DNA from: Atrichornis clamosus
Lineage: Eukaryota > Chordata > Aves > Passeriformes > Menuridae
Length of the DNA: 64,000 nucleotides
NCBI GenBank assembly: GCA_013400975.1
Contig: WBMZ01002658.1
Coordinates: 1 to 64,000 of the forward strand
Reading direction: 5' to 3'
Part shown: in pieces, positions 1-12,371 of the stretch
Layout: each line of letters opens with the position of its first letter
Numbering within the stretch: the first letter of the stretch is position 1
Program-made: the position numbers and the translations under genes
The notes under the pieces: model-generated
Told to the model about the DNA's origin: nothing
The model's database searches: none
Seen by the model: the letters and a program-made list of their open reading frames with translations, nothing else

Positions 1-99
1 TATTCTCCAGTTTAGTACTCCCATTAAAAGACCATGTGATGCTCCCCTCTCCCCTCCAATGGGAAGCACAAAAGGTAAAGATCACGGGTTGAGATAAGG

Positions 100-990
100 A
101 CAATTTATGTGAAACTGCATGAACAATCTCCTGTTTAATTTTTTCAAAAATTTCTTGTTGTTCAGGGCCTCACCTGAAATAATTCTTCTTCCATGTCACA
201 TGATAGAGAGGGTTTACCATCTGACTGTGATCTGGAATATGCATTCTCCAAACCCCTCCATACCTAGAAAAGCCTATGTTTCCTTCTTGGTGCTTGGTGG
301 GGATATAGCTGCTGTTTTGTTGACCACATTCCATTGAAATCTGATTATGTCCATCTTGGCATTTTATTCCTAAAACCTGAATTTCCCAGGCACGTCCCTT
401 GACTTTGGTTTCTGGCAAAACCAGTCCTCAGGAGGATCAGAAGGCTGTGTTCTGGAGCCTCACCCTTTTCCTGTGCAGTGTGGATCAGCCCATGGCAGAT
501 GGTGGGACTGTGCTTCCACCCCTGGGGCAGTCGGTTCCAGGTGTACTGCACGCCCCTCCAGGTGAAAGCGAACTGTGCCTGCACTCTGCTGCCAGAGGAA
601 TGGAGAAAAATGCACTGGCAATGTCAGTGGTGGCACCACTTTGCTGTCTTGGACTCTAGTTCATACTGAAGCTCCAGCATGTCCGGCACAGCAGCACTCA
701 GTGGTCGTGTGACTTCCTTTAGGCCATGACAGTCCACTGTCAATCTCCACTCCCCACTGGATTTACACGCTGGCCTATGAAAGGGTGACTGAGTCTTTCT
801 GACCACTCATGGATGGGATCATGGAGTCCTGGTCAGTGCAGAATTGTCGACAGTGCACTGTTGTAGTAGCAATTGGTACCTGTTGACTTCCATATCCAGA
901 GCCTTGCACCTGTAGTACAGAGGCACCTGGGAAGGTGAGGTAGGGAGGGATTAGGTTTGCCTGCTTTCCTGAGTGTGGACTTTCCTCCAT
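100..990 (-). pseudogene. Retroviral pol relic: broken reverse transcriptase
   Basis: In a living element this region would encode the RNA-dependent DNA polymerase that copies the viral genome. Four open blocks follow each other on the minus strand: 990-775, 806-624, 584-345 and 418-170. They lie in at least three different frames, so the gene is interrupted by at least two frame changes and a stop. Recognisable pieces are the HRRQ-like leader (here VHCRQFCTD), the fingers motif around SGEWRLTVD, and the palm stretch QFAFTWRGVQYTWNRLPQG with SPTICHGLI after it. After GEAPEH the frame runs through only about seven residues into TGFA. The segment that carries the catalytic Asp-Asp box in the family is therefore deleted. 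It cannot encode an active enzyme. Family assignment is from memory of the avian ERV-L-like group. Confidence 0.75.
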
Positions 991-1325
991 TCACTCCTTT
1001 CCTTTAAGCTACTGCCTTCAGCCTGGTAGGGGAAGGATACAGGATCCCCTTGATCTTGTTTTCTTTCTGGTGCTCTCTGTTCCTGTTTCCATTTCAAAGA
1101 GGTCAGAGAATGGTTCTGCCTGTCTATTTCTTTCTCAGACTTCCTTTACCTTCCCACTCCCTCTCATAATTCTGCCACCAGACTGAGAAGATCATCCACT
1201 TGGTCATACCTTAGGCAGCGGTTGCCTCTACTGCCATCCATTTTCACTGACAGACTCATCAGTCCCTGCAACCTGGGCCCTGGATGGCTACATATTTTCA
1301 TGGAAGCTCTCTCTGGGTTGCCACA

Positions 1326-1565
1326 TCAATTCTGGCAAGTGCAGATGACATTACTTTCTGCCAGGTGGATACCATAGCTGAGCTTGTTCTGAGATGGAGA
1401 TGACCACCAATGGAACCCTTCTCTTTTGCTGGTGGGGTGACTATGGCCTTGCACTATGGCACGTACTGCCACAAAAACTGCTGCACCAGTTCTGTTTGCC
1501 TGCTCTATTAGCAGTATTCCAAGATATACTTGGATATATCCCAGTATATATAATTGGTGGGCCAT
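1326..1565 (-). other. Unassigned 79-codon open frame 5' of the retroviral pol relic
   Basis: This minus-strand frame ends in a cysteine-containing tail (VICTCQN) and lies in the element's orientation, upstream of reverse transcriptase. It may be a remnant of the internal region of the same provirus, but I recognise no motif such as a zinc knuckle, a protease active site or a dUTPase motif. It could also be a chance frame in flanking DNA. Confidence 0.25.
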
Positions 1566-1606
1566 TATGGCAGACGCTGTCTACGTTATGGAAAGGGAAA
1601 TGTTAT

Positions 1607-2322
1607 CTTGATATTCAACAAGGCCAAGTGCCAGGTCCTGCCCTTGGATCGCAACAACCCCACACAGCACTTCAGCCTGTGGGCAGAAGAAAGCTGCCCA
1701 GTGGAAAAGGAGCTGGGGGTGCTGGTGACAGCAGCTGAACACAAGCCATCATGTGCCCAGATGGCCAAGAAGGCCAATGGCATCCTGGCTTGGATCAGCA
1801 ATAGTGTGGCCAGCAGGGCCAGGGCAGGGATTGTCCCTCTGTACTCAGCAGTGGTGAGGCTGCACATTGAGTGCTGTGTCCAGTTTTGGGTCCCTCACTA
1901 CAACACACTGAGGTGCTGGAGCAAGTCCAGAGAAGGGCAATGGAGCTGGGGAAGGGTTTGGAGGGTAAATCATATGAAGAACAACTGAGGGAGCTGGGGT
2001 TGTTTATTCTTGAGAAAAGGAGGCTCAGGGGTGATCTCACAGCTCTCTACAACTGCTTGAAAGGAGGGTGTAGCCACGTGAGTGTCACTCTCTTCTACCA
2101 AGTAACAAGGAACAGGATAAGAGGGAACAGCCTCCAGCTGCATCAGAGGAGGTTTAGGTTGGAGATAAGGAAATATTTCCTTACAGAAAGTGTTGTCAAG
2201 CAGTGGCCAGGTTGTCCAGGGAAATAGTTGAGTCACCATCCCTGGGGTATTTAAAAGATGTATAGATGTGGTCTTGGGGGACATGGTTTATTGGGTTAAT
2301 TGTTTGACTCAATTATCTTATG
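1607..2322 (+). mobile_element. CR1 LINE, 5'-truncated 3' end (ORF2 C-terminus and 3' UTR)
   Basis: Begins at the FNKAKC motif near 1612 and runs through the typical CR1 ORF2 C-terminal sequence: [20 protein letters not shown] at about 1770-1830, then [20 protein letters not shown] and [10 protein letters not shown]. It ends with the CR1 3' UTR wording (a block like 'GGTATTTAAAAGATGTATAG' at about 2246 and 'GACATGGTTTATTGGGTTAA' at about 2280). The homology fades near 2322 and the usual short terminal repeats are replaced by a CA microsatellite. Extreme 5' truncation is normal for CR1. Divergence is moderate. Confidence 0.9.
1612..2240 (+). pseudogene. CR1 ORF2 C-terminal remnant
   Basis: C-terminal part of the CR1 reverse transcriptase/endonuclease polyprotein, downstream of the polymerase core. 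Two frames carry it: the frame open at 1554-1988 up to about 1890 (VQFWVPHYN) and the frame open at 1871-2227 after that ([20 protein letters not shown]). One frame change therefore lies near 1890-1920. The truncated 5' end and the frameshift make it non-functional. Confidence 0.85.
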
Positions 2323-2329
2323 AATACAG

Positions 2330-2347
2330 ACACACACACACACACAC
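2330..2347. repeat. (AC)n microsatellite at the CR1 3' boundary
   Basis: Nine uninterrupted AC units, followed by a run of C. It sits where CR1 homology ends, so it may have grown from the element's 3' tail. Confidence 0.9.
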
Positions 2348-4556
2348 CCCCCACACTGGTTTTCATCCCGTAAGAATTCAATATAAAACACAGCAAGTTT
2401 CAAAGATGGCCACAAAGTTTCTTGTCCTTTACAACTCCACCACTTTTTCTGTTGAATGAAGGAGAAATGAAGATAGCACATATCTATTGAGCAGCAGAGT
2501 CTGGATAAGACAGCCAAACCTGAAGCCCTTCTCCTTCCTTGCAGGAATCAGCAGCAGGGAGTGGGAAACAAAGAGCATCTCCTCTGAAGTCATTTTCCAG
2601 TCTATGAGAATTTTTCCCTGCTTCTACCTACATGCCAGAGCTACAGCACTTGAGCACTGAGAAAGTGACTTCCACAAGTTCACTCTGCTGATCCTCCAGC
2701 TGCCCACCTCCACTGTACCCCTGCAGCTCCATGTTCTCTTCTAACAAAGCTGGCGGAAAAATCTCTAACTGGTTCTTTGTTCATTGCACATGAAGGGCTT
2801 GCTAAATCAAGTGGCTGGGTTTTAGGCATGAACTCTGTTTAAGACTCACAAGTGTTTCCTGCCTGTATGTGAGGGGAGAAGGGGGCTCAGGAGGAAGGGC
2901 AGCACTCTAGAGGGTTCTACAGGATGAGTGGCAGATTTGAACTTCTCACTGGAGTTTAAACTTTTTATAGCATCACTTCTGCTCTCTGCCTGTGTCTAAA
3001 TGTAGAATGGAGCAGCATGAAACCATATTTCCCACAGCCACCTGGCTTAGTGGGGGAACACGGCCAACAGAAAGCCATTGGAGATGAGTGTAGGGTCACA
3101 AAAGGGTCTCCAGCAGCCTTTTCACAGACCATTAAAGTAGTAAGTTCCCAGAAGGTTGATTTTTCTGCTCATACCTCTCCACACAAATTCAGAATGTAGT
3201 TTTCCCTGACAGAGGAAACATACAACACAGGAACCCAACTGCTCAGTGAATAGCAGCCTTGCCATGAATAATTACTTGCTATCTCATCTGTTGTCAAAAC
3301 AACTTGAATTGATTTAAATATCTCCCAGATGGCTGGCTTAACACATAAACCTAATACACATCCAAGATTCATCACCTCCACATTGATTTCTTAGTCTATC
3401 ATTTCTAAGTGGCTCCACACCTTGGATCTCTTGTGCCCATTGGGTAAGTAACCACTTGAACTTTCGTTGAACTGCTGCTCTTCAGATCACTTCTTCCTGT
3501 TACTAAGGGGAAAACTAACTGCTCCTGTGCATCAATAATAATAATAAAAAATAAATAATGTTGCATAGCCCCAGTGACTACAAATACCACTTCATGTCTT
3601 CATGTTTCTGTAACTGAGGATTGAATGAGAGCTGCCTAGAAGAGCTGCCAACCAGTCAGCCATGACCTGAAGTCCGGAATGAAGCTCAGCATCTGCCTGT
3701 GCCATCATACTCCTGGCTACTGAAAAAATAAAAAAAGACAAACAACCATATGAGTTTTGATGTCTGATCCATTCACTCTCTGTGCAACAGACAGGACTGT
3801 GCAGTGGGGTTTACAAGGTCAGGTTTTCTGTCCACATAGAAGAAGAAATAACTTGAAAATATGTGGCATCCAGCTAGAAACACTATGCTAGTGTAGTGTT
3901 AAGGTAGCTATTAAGACAAATGAAATTTAGTACATTCTGATTTTTCGGTTGTTGAGGTATTTTATACTGAAGTTGCAAATTCCAACATACACCAATAGAC
4001 CATTGCTTTAACTTGCAAGTCTATTCAAAAGCCTCCTGTTAAAAGTTAACTTAGTCTCAGCTCATCTGAATTTTCAGCATATCTATCATGCTTATGGTAT
4101 GAAGATGCTAGTGGAACACATCCTTTTCCAGATTACCTACATGCTAAACAAGAACAGCATCAGGAAGCATAAAAACAGTTTCAGTTAGGGCAATTGAGCA
4201 GCTGTAATCCATTCAAATACGCACATGGAAACATCAATCCAAGAAGTGTTGATTTCTTTAGATGAGTTTTGGAAACAGAGTTTTAGCCGTTTGTTCCTTG
4301 ACTTCTAATCTACATCCAATGTCAGTTCTGTATCTATTAACTTTTGAAATCTGTGCCCATGATCTCCAGCTACACCCACTCTGTAGCACCCTGAAGTAAC
4401 CTGGAGGTCAGGAATTCAGTACACCACATTACTTGGTAAAGAGATTAGGGAACTGCTAGGAAAGGCATTCAAGTTATGGGCCCAAGGTAATTGAATGAGA
4501 AAAGATGTGAATTCATAGCACACCCCTTGCTTCATGCACCATAAAAGCCTGCTGTA
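2348..4556. other. Non-coding stretch, no gene recognised
   Basis: Open frames are at most about 73 codons, with no recognisable protein. An (AAT)n-like low-complexity patch lies at 3534-3561. No transposon sequence is recognised. Confidence 0.6.
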
Positions 4557-4652
4557 AATCATAGAATGGTTTGGGTTGGAAGGGACCTCAATATCATCTA
4601 GTTCCAGCCCCAGTGCCAAAGGCAGAGACACCTTCCTTCACTAGACCAGGCT
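4557..4652 (-). mobile_element. Short CR1 3' tail
   Basis: The plus strand reads as the reverse complement of a CR1 3' end: an 'AATCATAGAATGGTTTGGGT' start, 'TTGGAAGGGACCTCAATATC' after it, and a 'CACTAGACCAGG'-like end. Only about 95 bases remain, so the subfamily cannot be set. Homology is lost past 4652. Confidence 0.85.
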
Positions 4653-6150
4653 GAATATGAAGTAGCTTTTCCTACTCTGAATGAAAAAGGTGTAAGGTAC
4701 TCTGCACTCATGGTGAGCTGATCACATGCATGGGTGCATCTCTGTGAGTTCATTTCCTACCCTGCCTTGCCCTGAGTAATTTTTGGGTCCCCCACTGTAG
4801 ACTGAGGATCCCTACTGGTATTTTGAAAAGACATCAGACCTCCTGAAGCACAGTTAGTCTAGGTGTGATGGATCTGGCCCTGTTACTCTGCTAACAAAAG
4901 CAATGTTGTGAAAATGATGCTAAGCAAAAAGAAAAATTTACTAAACGTTGGGGTTTACAGTTTTGTCTCTTACTGGAAACTTCTTGGAAGTGAGAGAGAG
5001 ATTTTGTGTTTTCTGTTAGCATAATATAAACAGAAACCCAAATGCAGCAACATGCAATATAGTATGTGCTTTTGCCTTGTCAAGTTTACAGATTTTGCAA
5101 CAAGAATGCATGCAGTCCAAATCATTCATCTCAGGTTCCCATCATGGAAATGGTTCACTGATACCAATAACTTGTTCAGCATCTGTGTTTATATCACAAC
5201 CAGATATACTTGTCTTGTATCTCTGGATTAGTTATAAATTTAATCAATTCCATCCTTCAAACAAGACAATCGCTAAGAATTCATTTTCTTCTTGCTAAAT
5301 TTTCATAACTCAACCATTTTAGTGATATTTAGACAAATGAATCATAAGGGGAAAAAGTCCTGAGAATTTGTATTTATGAGGTATGAGGTTTCTCTAAGAG
5401 GAAACGGGACCAGAAACTGTTAAGCTGTGCATTAAGTTTGTTCATCAAGGGCAGGATGCAGCCTTAAAATAATCTATTGGTATGGGATACACATCTCATT
5501 CTGACACCCCAACCAGTGTGTGTAACCCTCATTTCTGAAAAACAAATCGATGTTAAAATCGGCTTTCTCTTATGTGGAGAATGCAGCCACAGCACCTCTG
5601 GCTAAGTACAGGCAATTCAAAGAAGCTGCCCATGCCATTCACCCTTCTCCAGGGAATGCCAGTATTCGCACTATATATGCGTCCTGCACCTCATCCCCTT
5701 GTGCTAACGTAGCTCCACAGAGTGATGAGACTGAAGGGAGAATCCCCTTACACGAAACCTTGGATATAGTATCCTATGCCCTTATTTTAAAGAGCTGCCC
5801 TGCCTGGTAACAAGGAACAAGGAACTACAGCAGGCTAACAAGAAAGGCTGAGTGGGACCTGAGTGCACAGATGGTCTGATGGGGCTTTCTGATGATGACA
5901 AGCAGAGGGGAGAAAGTTCCTGACTATGACAAGGCTTTGTACCTTTCCTTTGTATAAAATGGTTCACCTACAGCTTGCAGAATTGCAAACTCTGTTCAAG
6001 AAACATAAGGACAGGTTTTGAGCTGGGAGAAAGATGAGAAGGCCAGTTGCAGTGGTCAAATTGTCTTGTTGTCCAGAGTGTTTTGGTCCACACAGATACA
6101 GAGAATAAGAATAGCATGGCCAAGGCTCTTCTCACCTACACTGTATTTGC
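4653..6150. other. Non-coding stretch, no gene recognised
   Basis: A+T-rich. The longest frame is 86 codons at 5550-5810 and shows no motif. The 4865-4875 segment (GGATCTGGCCC) resembles the end of an old amniote repeat but is too short to call. Confidence 0.55.
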
Positions 6151-6212
6151 ACTGAAATAACTTAGTAGAATTCCTGCTGATTTACACCAGTTTTACAGAA
6201 ACCAGCCCCCAG
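6151..6212. repeat. Relic of an old amniote interspersed repeat (copy 1)
   Basis: Contains the phrase 'CTGCTGATTTACACCAGTTT' preceded by an AGTAGAATTC-like segment and followed by a GAAACCAGCC-like end. The same partly self-complementary layout (a short arm with GAATTC or ACTCC, then TTTACACCAG) occurs at 16326-16371 and 54049-54110 here. From memory this wording recurs across bird, crocodile and turtle DNA. I do not know the family name. Confidence 0.45.
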
Positions 6213-9200
6213 ACTGGGAATGTCATCTAACATCCCAGTGCCATGGCTGTCAGTATTTCCAACAAAATGCAATACATCCTACTTGGAAAAGTTGAGGGGG
6301 AGTTTAAAAGAATTTGTAAGCACATCAACTGAATCAGACACTAGCAGAAAAACTACTTTTCATGAAAAAATTCAAGTCCTATACAAAAAAACACAGCATG
6401 CTTCATATTTTCCACCCAATTCTAATGCAGTTTGGAGCACCTCACATCCAAAGAAAATTGTACTCTCATCACCGAGCCTTTTGAAGATGCCATGCCCTTT
6501 AATACATGCAAACACCTTATCAAGTTATCACAGCATATCCTTTCAAGGACTGTGAAGGCAGCTGCCACCCACGATGGCTCTTGCTGCCTGTAGCATTCCA
6601 GGCACTCACACCTCACTTAATACAGTAACAAAGACAGCTTGGCAGCCACGCAGCCTACAGTGTGCTATTACAGCTGTGAAACAGCTAACTTTGGCAGCCA
6701 TATATCATTAAGGCTTTATTTCAGAAACTCTCAGAATAGCTTTTTGCCATGAAACCACCAGTGTCAAGCCCAGTAAACTGGCACAAGTGGCATGCCTGTT
6801 GTAAGGCTGAGAGTGACAGACTGGGTTTTGGAGACGATGAAAGTAAGAGGGAAACCAAACCATGACCATGCAGATACACCCAACAGCGGTCATTTAACAC
6901 CAGCTCCTCCCAGGGTGCCAAAGTTTTTCAGCTCCTGTAAGCAACTGGACAAACCCAGGCTGGCTGCTGCAAGTCACTAGGTTGAAAGCAAATGGTTCTG
7001 AAATGGGACAGAAGTAATGTTGTGTTGTAACCAGGGTCTATTCTCACAGAGCAAGGCTCTGCTGTTTATTGCCTTCAGGATATTACAACAAAAAGGAAAA
7101 AAAAAAAGAAAAAAAAAATCCCTCCTTTTGCAGGGGGATGGTAGATAGTTATCAGAGAGAAAATAGGTCAGATATCACAAACCAGCCCCAGATAAAATGC
7201 CACCTGCACTGAGTATGCTGAAAAGGACAAGGCTCAGAGTGCAGGTGCATCCTTGCAGGCCAGGCTAGTATTTCCTGTTAGTGCTCACTCAGCAGCAACA
7301 GCAAAAGTAAGTGGTAAAGTCATTCCCTACCCAGGGATGCGCCTCTCCCTGTAGGGACAGCATTATGGTTGATGAGCCTGTAAGAGTGCCTTTCCTGGGA
7401 ACTTCCCTCTCCAAACAGGGCAGTCACAGACATACAGTCTAGAGCAGTCCACATGCCTCAACAGCTGGCAGGCTGCAAATAAGGGAAGATAGTGAATAAG
7501 CTGTAATTGTTGGGAAAAATTCAGCTTACTAACTTTTAAAATCGACTTAGCAACCTAGAGCTCTGCTGTGAAATTCAGACATGACCTGGACCAGAGAGAA
7601 CATGCACTAAATGCATTTATTTTTATATGTCTGTGTGTGTGTGCACGTATACACGTGCAGGAGACCAGAGTGCCTGGGCACAGTACAGCTGAGCCATGTC
7701 AAAGTTATCCCGGGCAGAATACACTCAAGGGGCAGCCCACCACTTCCCTGCCCTAGCCCCACCCTGTCTGCAGTGCAACACAGTGGCTGGGGCAGTGGTC
7801 CCATCTTCCCCACCCTCTCCGGACTGTGACTCACTCCACTGCAGGCAGGAGAAAGTTCACTTTCTCTTCTGGTCTGTTCTATATACATATATACAAAAAC
7901 ACTGTTGTATGCACCTGTGAGCCATGCAGCCTTTCATAATCCAGTCCAGACATTTTTATCAATATGATTAGCATTGACCAAAACCCAAATAGCTATCTTG
8001 TAGTGGAGAATCCCTGTAATTGCAGTTTCCCGGCTCAGAAGATGATCTTGCTTCTACAGGCCTCAGGAGGAATGGTCTTTTTTTCCTGCTTTTGAGGGTA
8101 ATGCCTTTTTGCATTCATATTTCCTAATCCCTGACACTATGTGTAGAAAAGACTAAAGCAGTAGGTGTTTCATGTGTACTCTCTCAGCGTATGTTTTCTT
8201 TAGCAGACTTCTATGAAATAAGTGAATGCGTAAAGAGAGATGAATTTATGAAACAACACAGATATTTTTGGAAATAAAGTTTCTTTCATGGTGTTTATAT
8301 GATCCATTTGCTTTAGTCTTTAATCAGTGATGACACTTCTGTTACTTTTCACAGGATCACTTTCCTGATAATCCCTAGCTGTCACTACACTTCAGGTTGA
8401 TGCTACAAAAGGTGCTTGGAAGTGCAGAGAGGATTAAGACTGAAAGAGAAGACTGAATTTGGGCCCCAACTCCTAATGTCTGTTGTCTGACTCTTCTATT
8501 TCACATCACTGGTTTTTCTGGTAACAAGCTGTTCTCTTGAAAAATCAAGAGAAGCAACATCCGTGGTTAAGTACAGAGAATCTAGCAGCTGGAATCTGAC
8601 ATCTGTAATTGGCCAAAGCCTGGCAGGAAAATAACTCTGCCTGAATGAGTATTCTAGGCATAGAGCAGAGGGTCAGAATGAGGAGCTGGAGAAGGTGTGG
8701 AAGTGGCACTCTCTCTTTTAGATTCAGCCTGCTCTAAAGCTCTCTTGTGGTGACAATGGGAGCACATGTGACAATAATTATAGGAGTGAATGTCTGGCAG
8801 TTCTGCTACCAGGCTCTGCCTCAAATCAGGCCCCGGAAGTATAGAATGCACATCTAAAAGCCACTTATACAAAGGTCAGAACAAGCAGCATGCTTGCCTG
8901 AATTTTGAGGCTGAAAAGGAGCACAGTTGCTGATCTGGTACTTCTGCTGCCTGTAGATTTACTATGTTAGTCTTGATTGAATTCTGCCTAATTCTTTGAC
9001 TTCACTCCTTTGTTTTTCCCCCTTCCTCGATGCTGTACTGGCAGGGATGCATACATAGTACCCAAAAAATATAACTGCTTCATCAAAGGAGGGGTATTCC
9101 TACTGCATGTGGATTTGATAAATCTTGATAAAAATGTTATTGAGTCTTAATAACAGGCCAAATAAAACCTTAGAATCCATGTCCAAGGTGTTGCAGCTAA

Positions 9201-10100
9201 TACACACTTCATGGCACCATCTCTTTTGGGGTCTACTCTGCCTAAAGAAATGGGATGTCATTTTATAAAATAAAGCCTGGATTTCTACAAACAGCGACAG
9301 CACAGGGTGGAGGGGAGAGGCCATGCTGGAAGTCTCTGCACTGTCAGGATATGGATGTCTTATCTCCTGGCTATAAAGGACTGAGGATTTGAATACTGGT
9401 GCTTGGACTTCATGAAAGTAAAAAGTTGATGTGCATTCACTGGTATATGATTGAATATCTGCATTTGCAGGGTTTTATCATGTCTGAATTCAGAAACTCT
9501 GTAGCTGCTACGGTTGTCCAAAATGTTTAATAATATCTACTGAAGACAATCATGGGCTGAATCCTGACTCTCTCAAGTTTGCAGCACTTGGCAGAATAGT
9601 AACATTTGTGCTGTTGTCAAAACTTTCTGCTTGAAGAAGCCAGATATCTGTAGAGAGCACACCCGATAGGCTGCCCTGTATGGAGGGAGGGGAGTTGCTG
9701 GAGAATAAACCCCCTGTTCCCTTCCTAGCACAAGCAGGTGCAGGAGGGGAAACAGAAGGGTGTATCCATCCCAGTGCCAAACTAAAACTTGAACTGAGGT
9801 TTATTCCATGTTATTCAGCAAATGCATTTGAGTGCTGCCCATAAATGTGCTGCTTAGAAAGAGTGGAGACACACTCAGGGCGCCATGGGAGAAAGGGAGA
9901 TCACCTGCCTCTGCAAAACACAACCCCATTTTCCTCTCTTTTGCAGACAGGAGGGTTACAAAAGAATGGGGAGGCTGGACAATGCCAAAGGGATCGCCAG
10001 TTTGTAGGTCTTTTACTAAATGGTACACAGAGTGGAGCACATTCTGACATAGATTTTCTTTTTTCCGTTCCACAGTTTGTGTTCCTTCACCGAGTGTTAA
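6213..10100. other. Non-coding stretch with simple repeats
   Basis: No gene recognised. The longest frames are 111 codons (6220-6555, plus) and about 93 codons (7607-7888, minus). Neither shows a domain, and the latter is rich in Pro, Ser and Cys from a local GC-richer patch at 7660-7860. Purine-rich A tracts lie at 7090-7121, a short TG run at 7630-7642, and a TATA-like run at 7880-7896. Confidence 0.55.
7090..7121. repeat. A-rich low-complexity tract
   Basis: Two oligo-A runs separated by single G bases. No retrotransposed gene is recognisable next to it, so I do not call it a retrocopy tail. Confidence 0.8.
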
Positions 10101-10600
10101 AGCTATGAAATCAATAACTGATGACAAGTGAGTTTAATTTGTAAAGTAAGAGGAATGTAAGCCTATCTGCCTAGTTAACAATTAACAGTTACAGACTGAG
10201 AGCAGGATTTTGTTCATTTCAGAAACCACCTGGGGCCATTTGTTTTGCACTAATAGATAAAAAGATCTGGAATGTACCATGTTATTATCCTATTGATGAT
10301 CAGTACATGAACAAACGGTCATATTTAGAGTAAATCCAGTTATGTCTGGATGCCTTTCTGCTCTGTTTTATGCAATTATGCTGTTAGTCATGAATCACAG
10401 ACTTTCTAATTAAGGCTCAAGGTCAAGCAAAGTGGGATGGAAGGTGACCAGACTTCTACCTAAAGGCCATTAAAGCCATCAGTTGTTTAGAGAAATTGCT
10501 GTGCACTTTAACCAAAGAAGTAGATTGACAGATCTAGTATTAACAGAACAAAGTTAATTCCTGTAATTTCTCCTGCATTCTTGCAGGCAGTTTCCTCTAA
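10101..10600. promoter_or_regulatory. Candidate conserved non-coding segment
   Basis: An A+T-rich segment without simple repeats or open frames. It is dense in motif-like words: TAATTAA (10408-10414), an exact TCAAGGTCA orphan-nuclear-receptor site (10417-10425), and several ATTA or TAAT cores. That TCAAGGTCA is bound by SF-1 and ERR-type receptors is established. That this segment is conserved or active is only inference from its look. Confidence 0.2.
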
Positions 10601-12371
10601 CTGAGGAATTAAAGGTCATGCACCAGCTACCTCCTGTGCTACCCCAGCCATGCTTTACCAGCCGTCAGCCCCTGGCTCTTTGGTGAGGGAAGTGACCAGC
10701 TGTAGCACAGTCAATATCTCCAAGAGCCAGCAGCTCTTCAGCACCTTGATATATCCTTCAAAATGACACATTATATTTTCCTCATTTCATGTGACAATGC
10801 TGGTATAGGACACAAACAAAAAGGGGATATTTCTGGGAAATTCTGTGTTTGTTTATTCAGTTTCATGTCTGAATAGCTTTCACTGTGAATTTCAAGGGTC
10901 TGCCCACTGAGCTCCACCATCTCTCATAACTGGTGACCTCCCATAATTCTTGTGCCTCTTTGGACTCTGTGATGGCAGACCTTTTGAGGAACCTTCTTGT
11001 CACAGCCCCTGGATCCCACCGTCTCCTGCGTTTTAGCAGAGACCAGGTACAGGGTCCCTTTGCCCTATTCTGCAATCTTCAGGAGCAGAAACTGCCTCTT
11101 TCTTTCACAGGTCTTTGGGCAAACAGCAGCTTAAGGGACATGTTTGTTTTGTCCATTGTGATGGCTGAGAACTTTACTCCACAAAAGGCAGGAGCAACCA
11201 TGCAACTAATTTAGTCCCACAACAGTGGTGGAGGACCTAGGAAAAGTAATACCCTGATAGATGTTAGCAGGTGGGATTCTTCATCTGCATTGCCCGAAGG
11301 GGTTTAAGCATCTTCTTCCTAGGTTGCATGCATCACTGTGTCCTGCTTACTGATGCAAAATAATCTTAGTAACTCAATAAGCAGTTCATGTAGAGAAGTA
11401 CTTTGTTCCTATTCTGTCATCTAGCACCAAGTCTCTCCTTCAATGGATCCATAAGAAGAAGTTAAGATAATTTCAGTGAGCGAGGATGAAATGCGCTACA
11501 TCCTGGAGTTTGGCTTGAGGCCATGTTCTGCTGTATGCACCAACTTAGCGTACCAGGGCATTCCCTGCTTCATCCTTCCAGGGCCAGCTAGGGCTATAAA
11601 CATAAGCCAAGGAGCAGAGAAACCTGAGCAGAAGTTCCCATCTCTGTGTCTGCTGGAACACAGGGATTTTGCCACTACCGGGTTTGGGATGTCAGCTGAC
11701 CAAAGCAGATCAAAGCAGACCTCTCCTCTCTCTCCCCACCCAGTCCTTTTGAACACGGGTATAGAGAGGGAAGAAAGAATAATCCCAGTGATTTTAACCA
11801 ATTATGTACTGTAGAGGAAAAGAGGATATAAGTAAGCCTCAGCTTTAGTTATAGTGAGAAGGTGAACGTGGAAAGGAAAGAGCAAAAAAAGTCTTCGTTT
11901 AGAAATGCTAGGTCTCCCCAGTTCAATGCCCTTACAATTTTCTTCTTCTATTTTTTTTTTCAGACATTTATATAATAACAAGAGGGCAATTGAATTGGTC
12001 TCAGCTGTGTTCCATGTCTAGTCATATGCCTTGTCATGTCTAAATAAACTGGCAGCTGACATTTTAGGTGTTCTTAGCCATGGGGTTTCCTGAAAGCAAA
12101 ACAATTTTTTTCCACTTTGTGTGTGTCTGTGTGCTAGTGTTCCTTTTGGAAAAACTGTGAAGCGACTACAGAAACAAACAAAACCGAGCAAAACAAACTG
12201 AACTTGAAAATAGCAGACCCCTGGCTGAGGGCAGCCTATTTCCAAAGGGGAATATGTGGGTTCAGTGGTTTATTTGCTGAGAAAACAACCTCCTCAATGT
12301 CACTACTATATCTAAGTTTCATTATAGATGCATTGTCTTTCACTGTCCCAGCCTTCTCTTAGTGACTTTGC
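10601..12371. other. Non-coding stretch, no gene recognised
   Basis: The longest frames are 112 codons (11476-11814, plus) and 101 codons (11496-11801, minus). They overlap antisense in a GC-richer patch and show no domain. A poly-T tract lies at 11951-11960, followed by CAG. No coding potential follows that acceptor-like site. Confidence 0.55.

Larger units (their letters stand above)
1..1606 (-). mobile_element. Decayed ERV-L-like endogenous retrovirus fragment, truncated by the window's left edge
   Basis: Read on the minus strand, about 990 down to 100 gives pieces of a retroviral pol polyprotein in the right order: the leader into reverse transcriptase, the fingers and palm, then the connection region. 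The wording matches the ERV-L-like pol found in many copies in bird genomes. The stretch 1000-1606 lies 5' of pol in the element's orientation. It carries an open frame at 1326-1565 that I cannot assign to gag, protease or any other domain, so its membership is inferred from position only. No long terminal repeat was recognised. The 3' part of the element should continue to the left of the window. A CR1 fragment in the opposite orientation abuts it near 1607. Confidence 0.7.

Noticed and set aside
7090..7121. Poly-A tail of a processed retrocopy
   Set aside because: The A tract is interrupted by G, and no gene-like sequence or target-site duplication is visible upstream.
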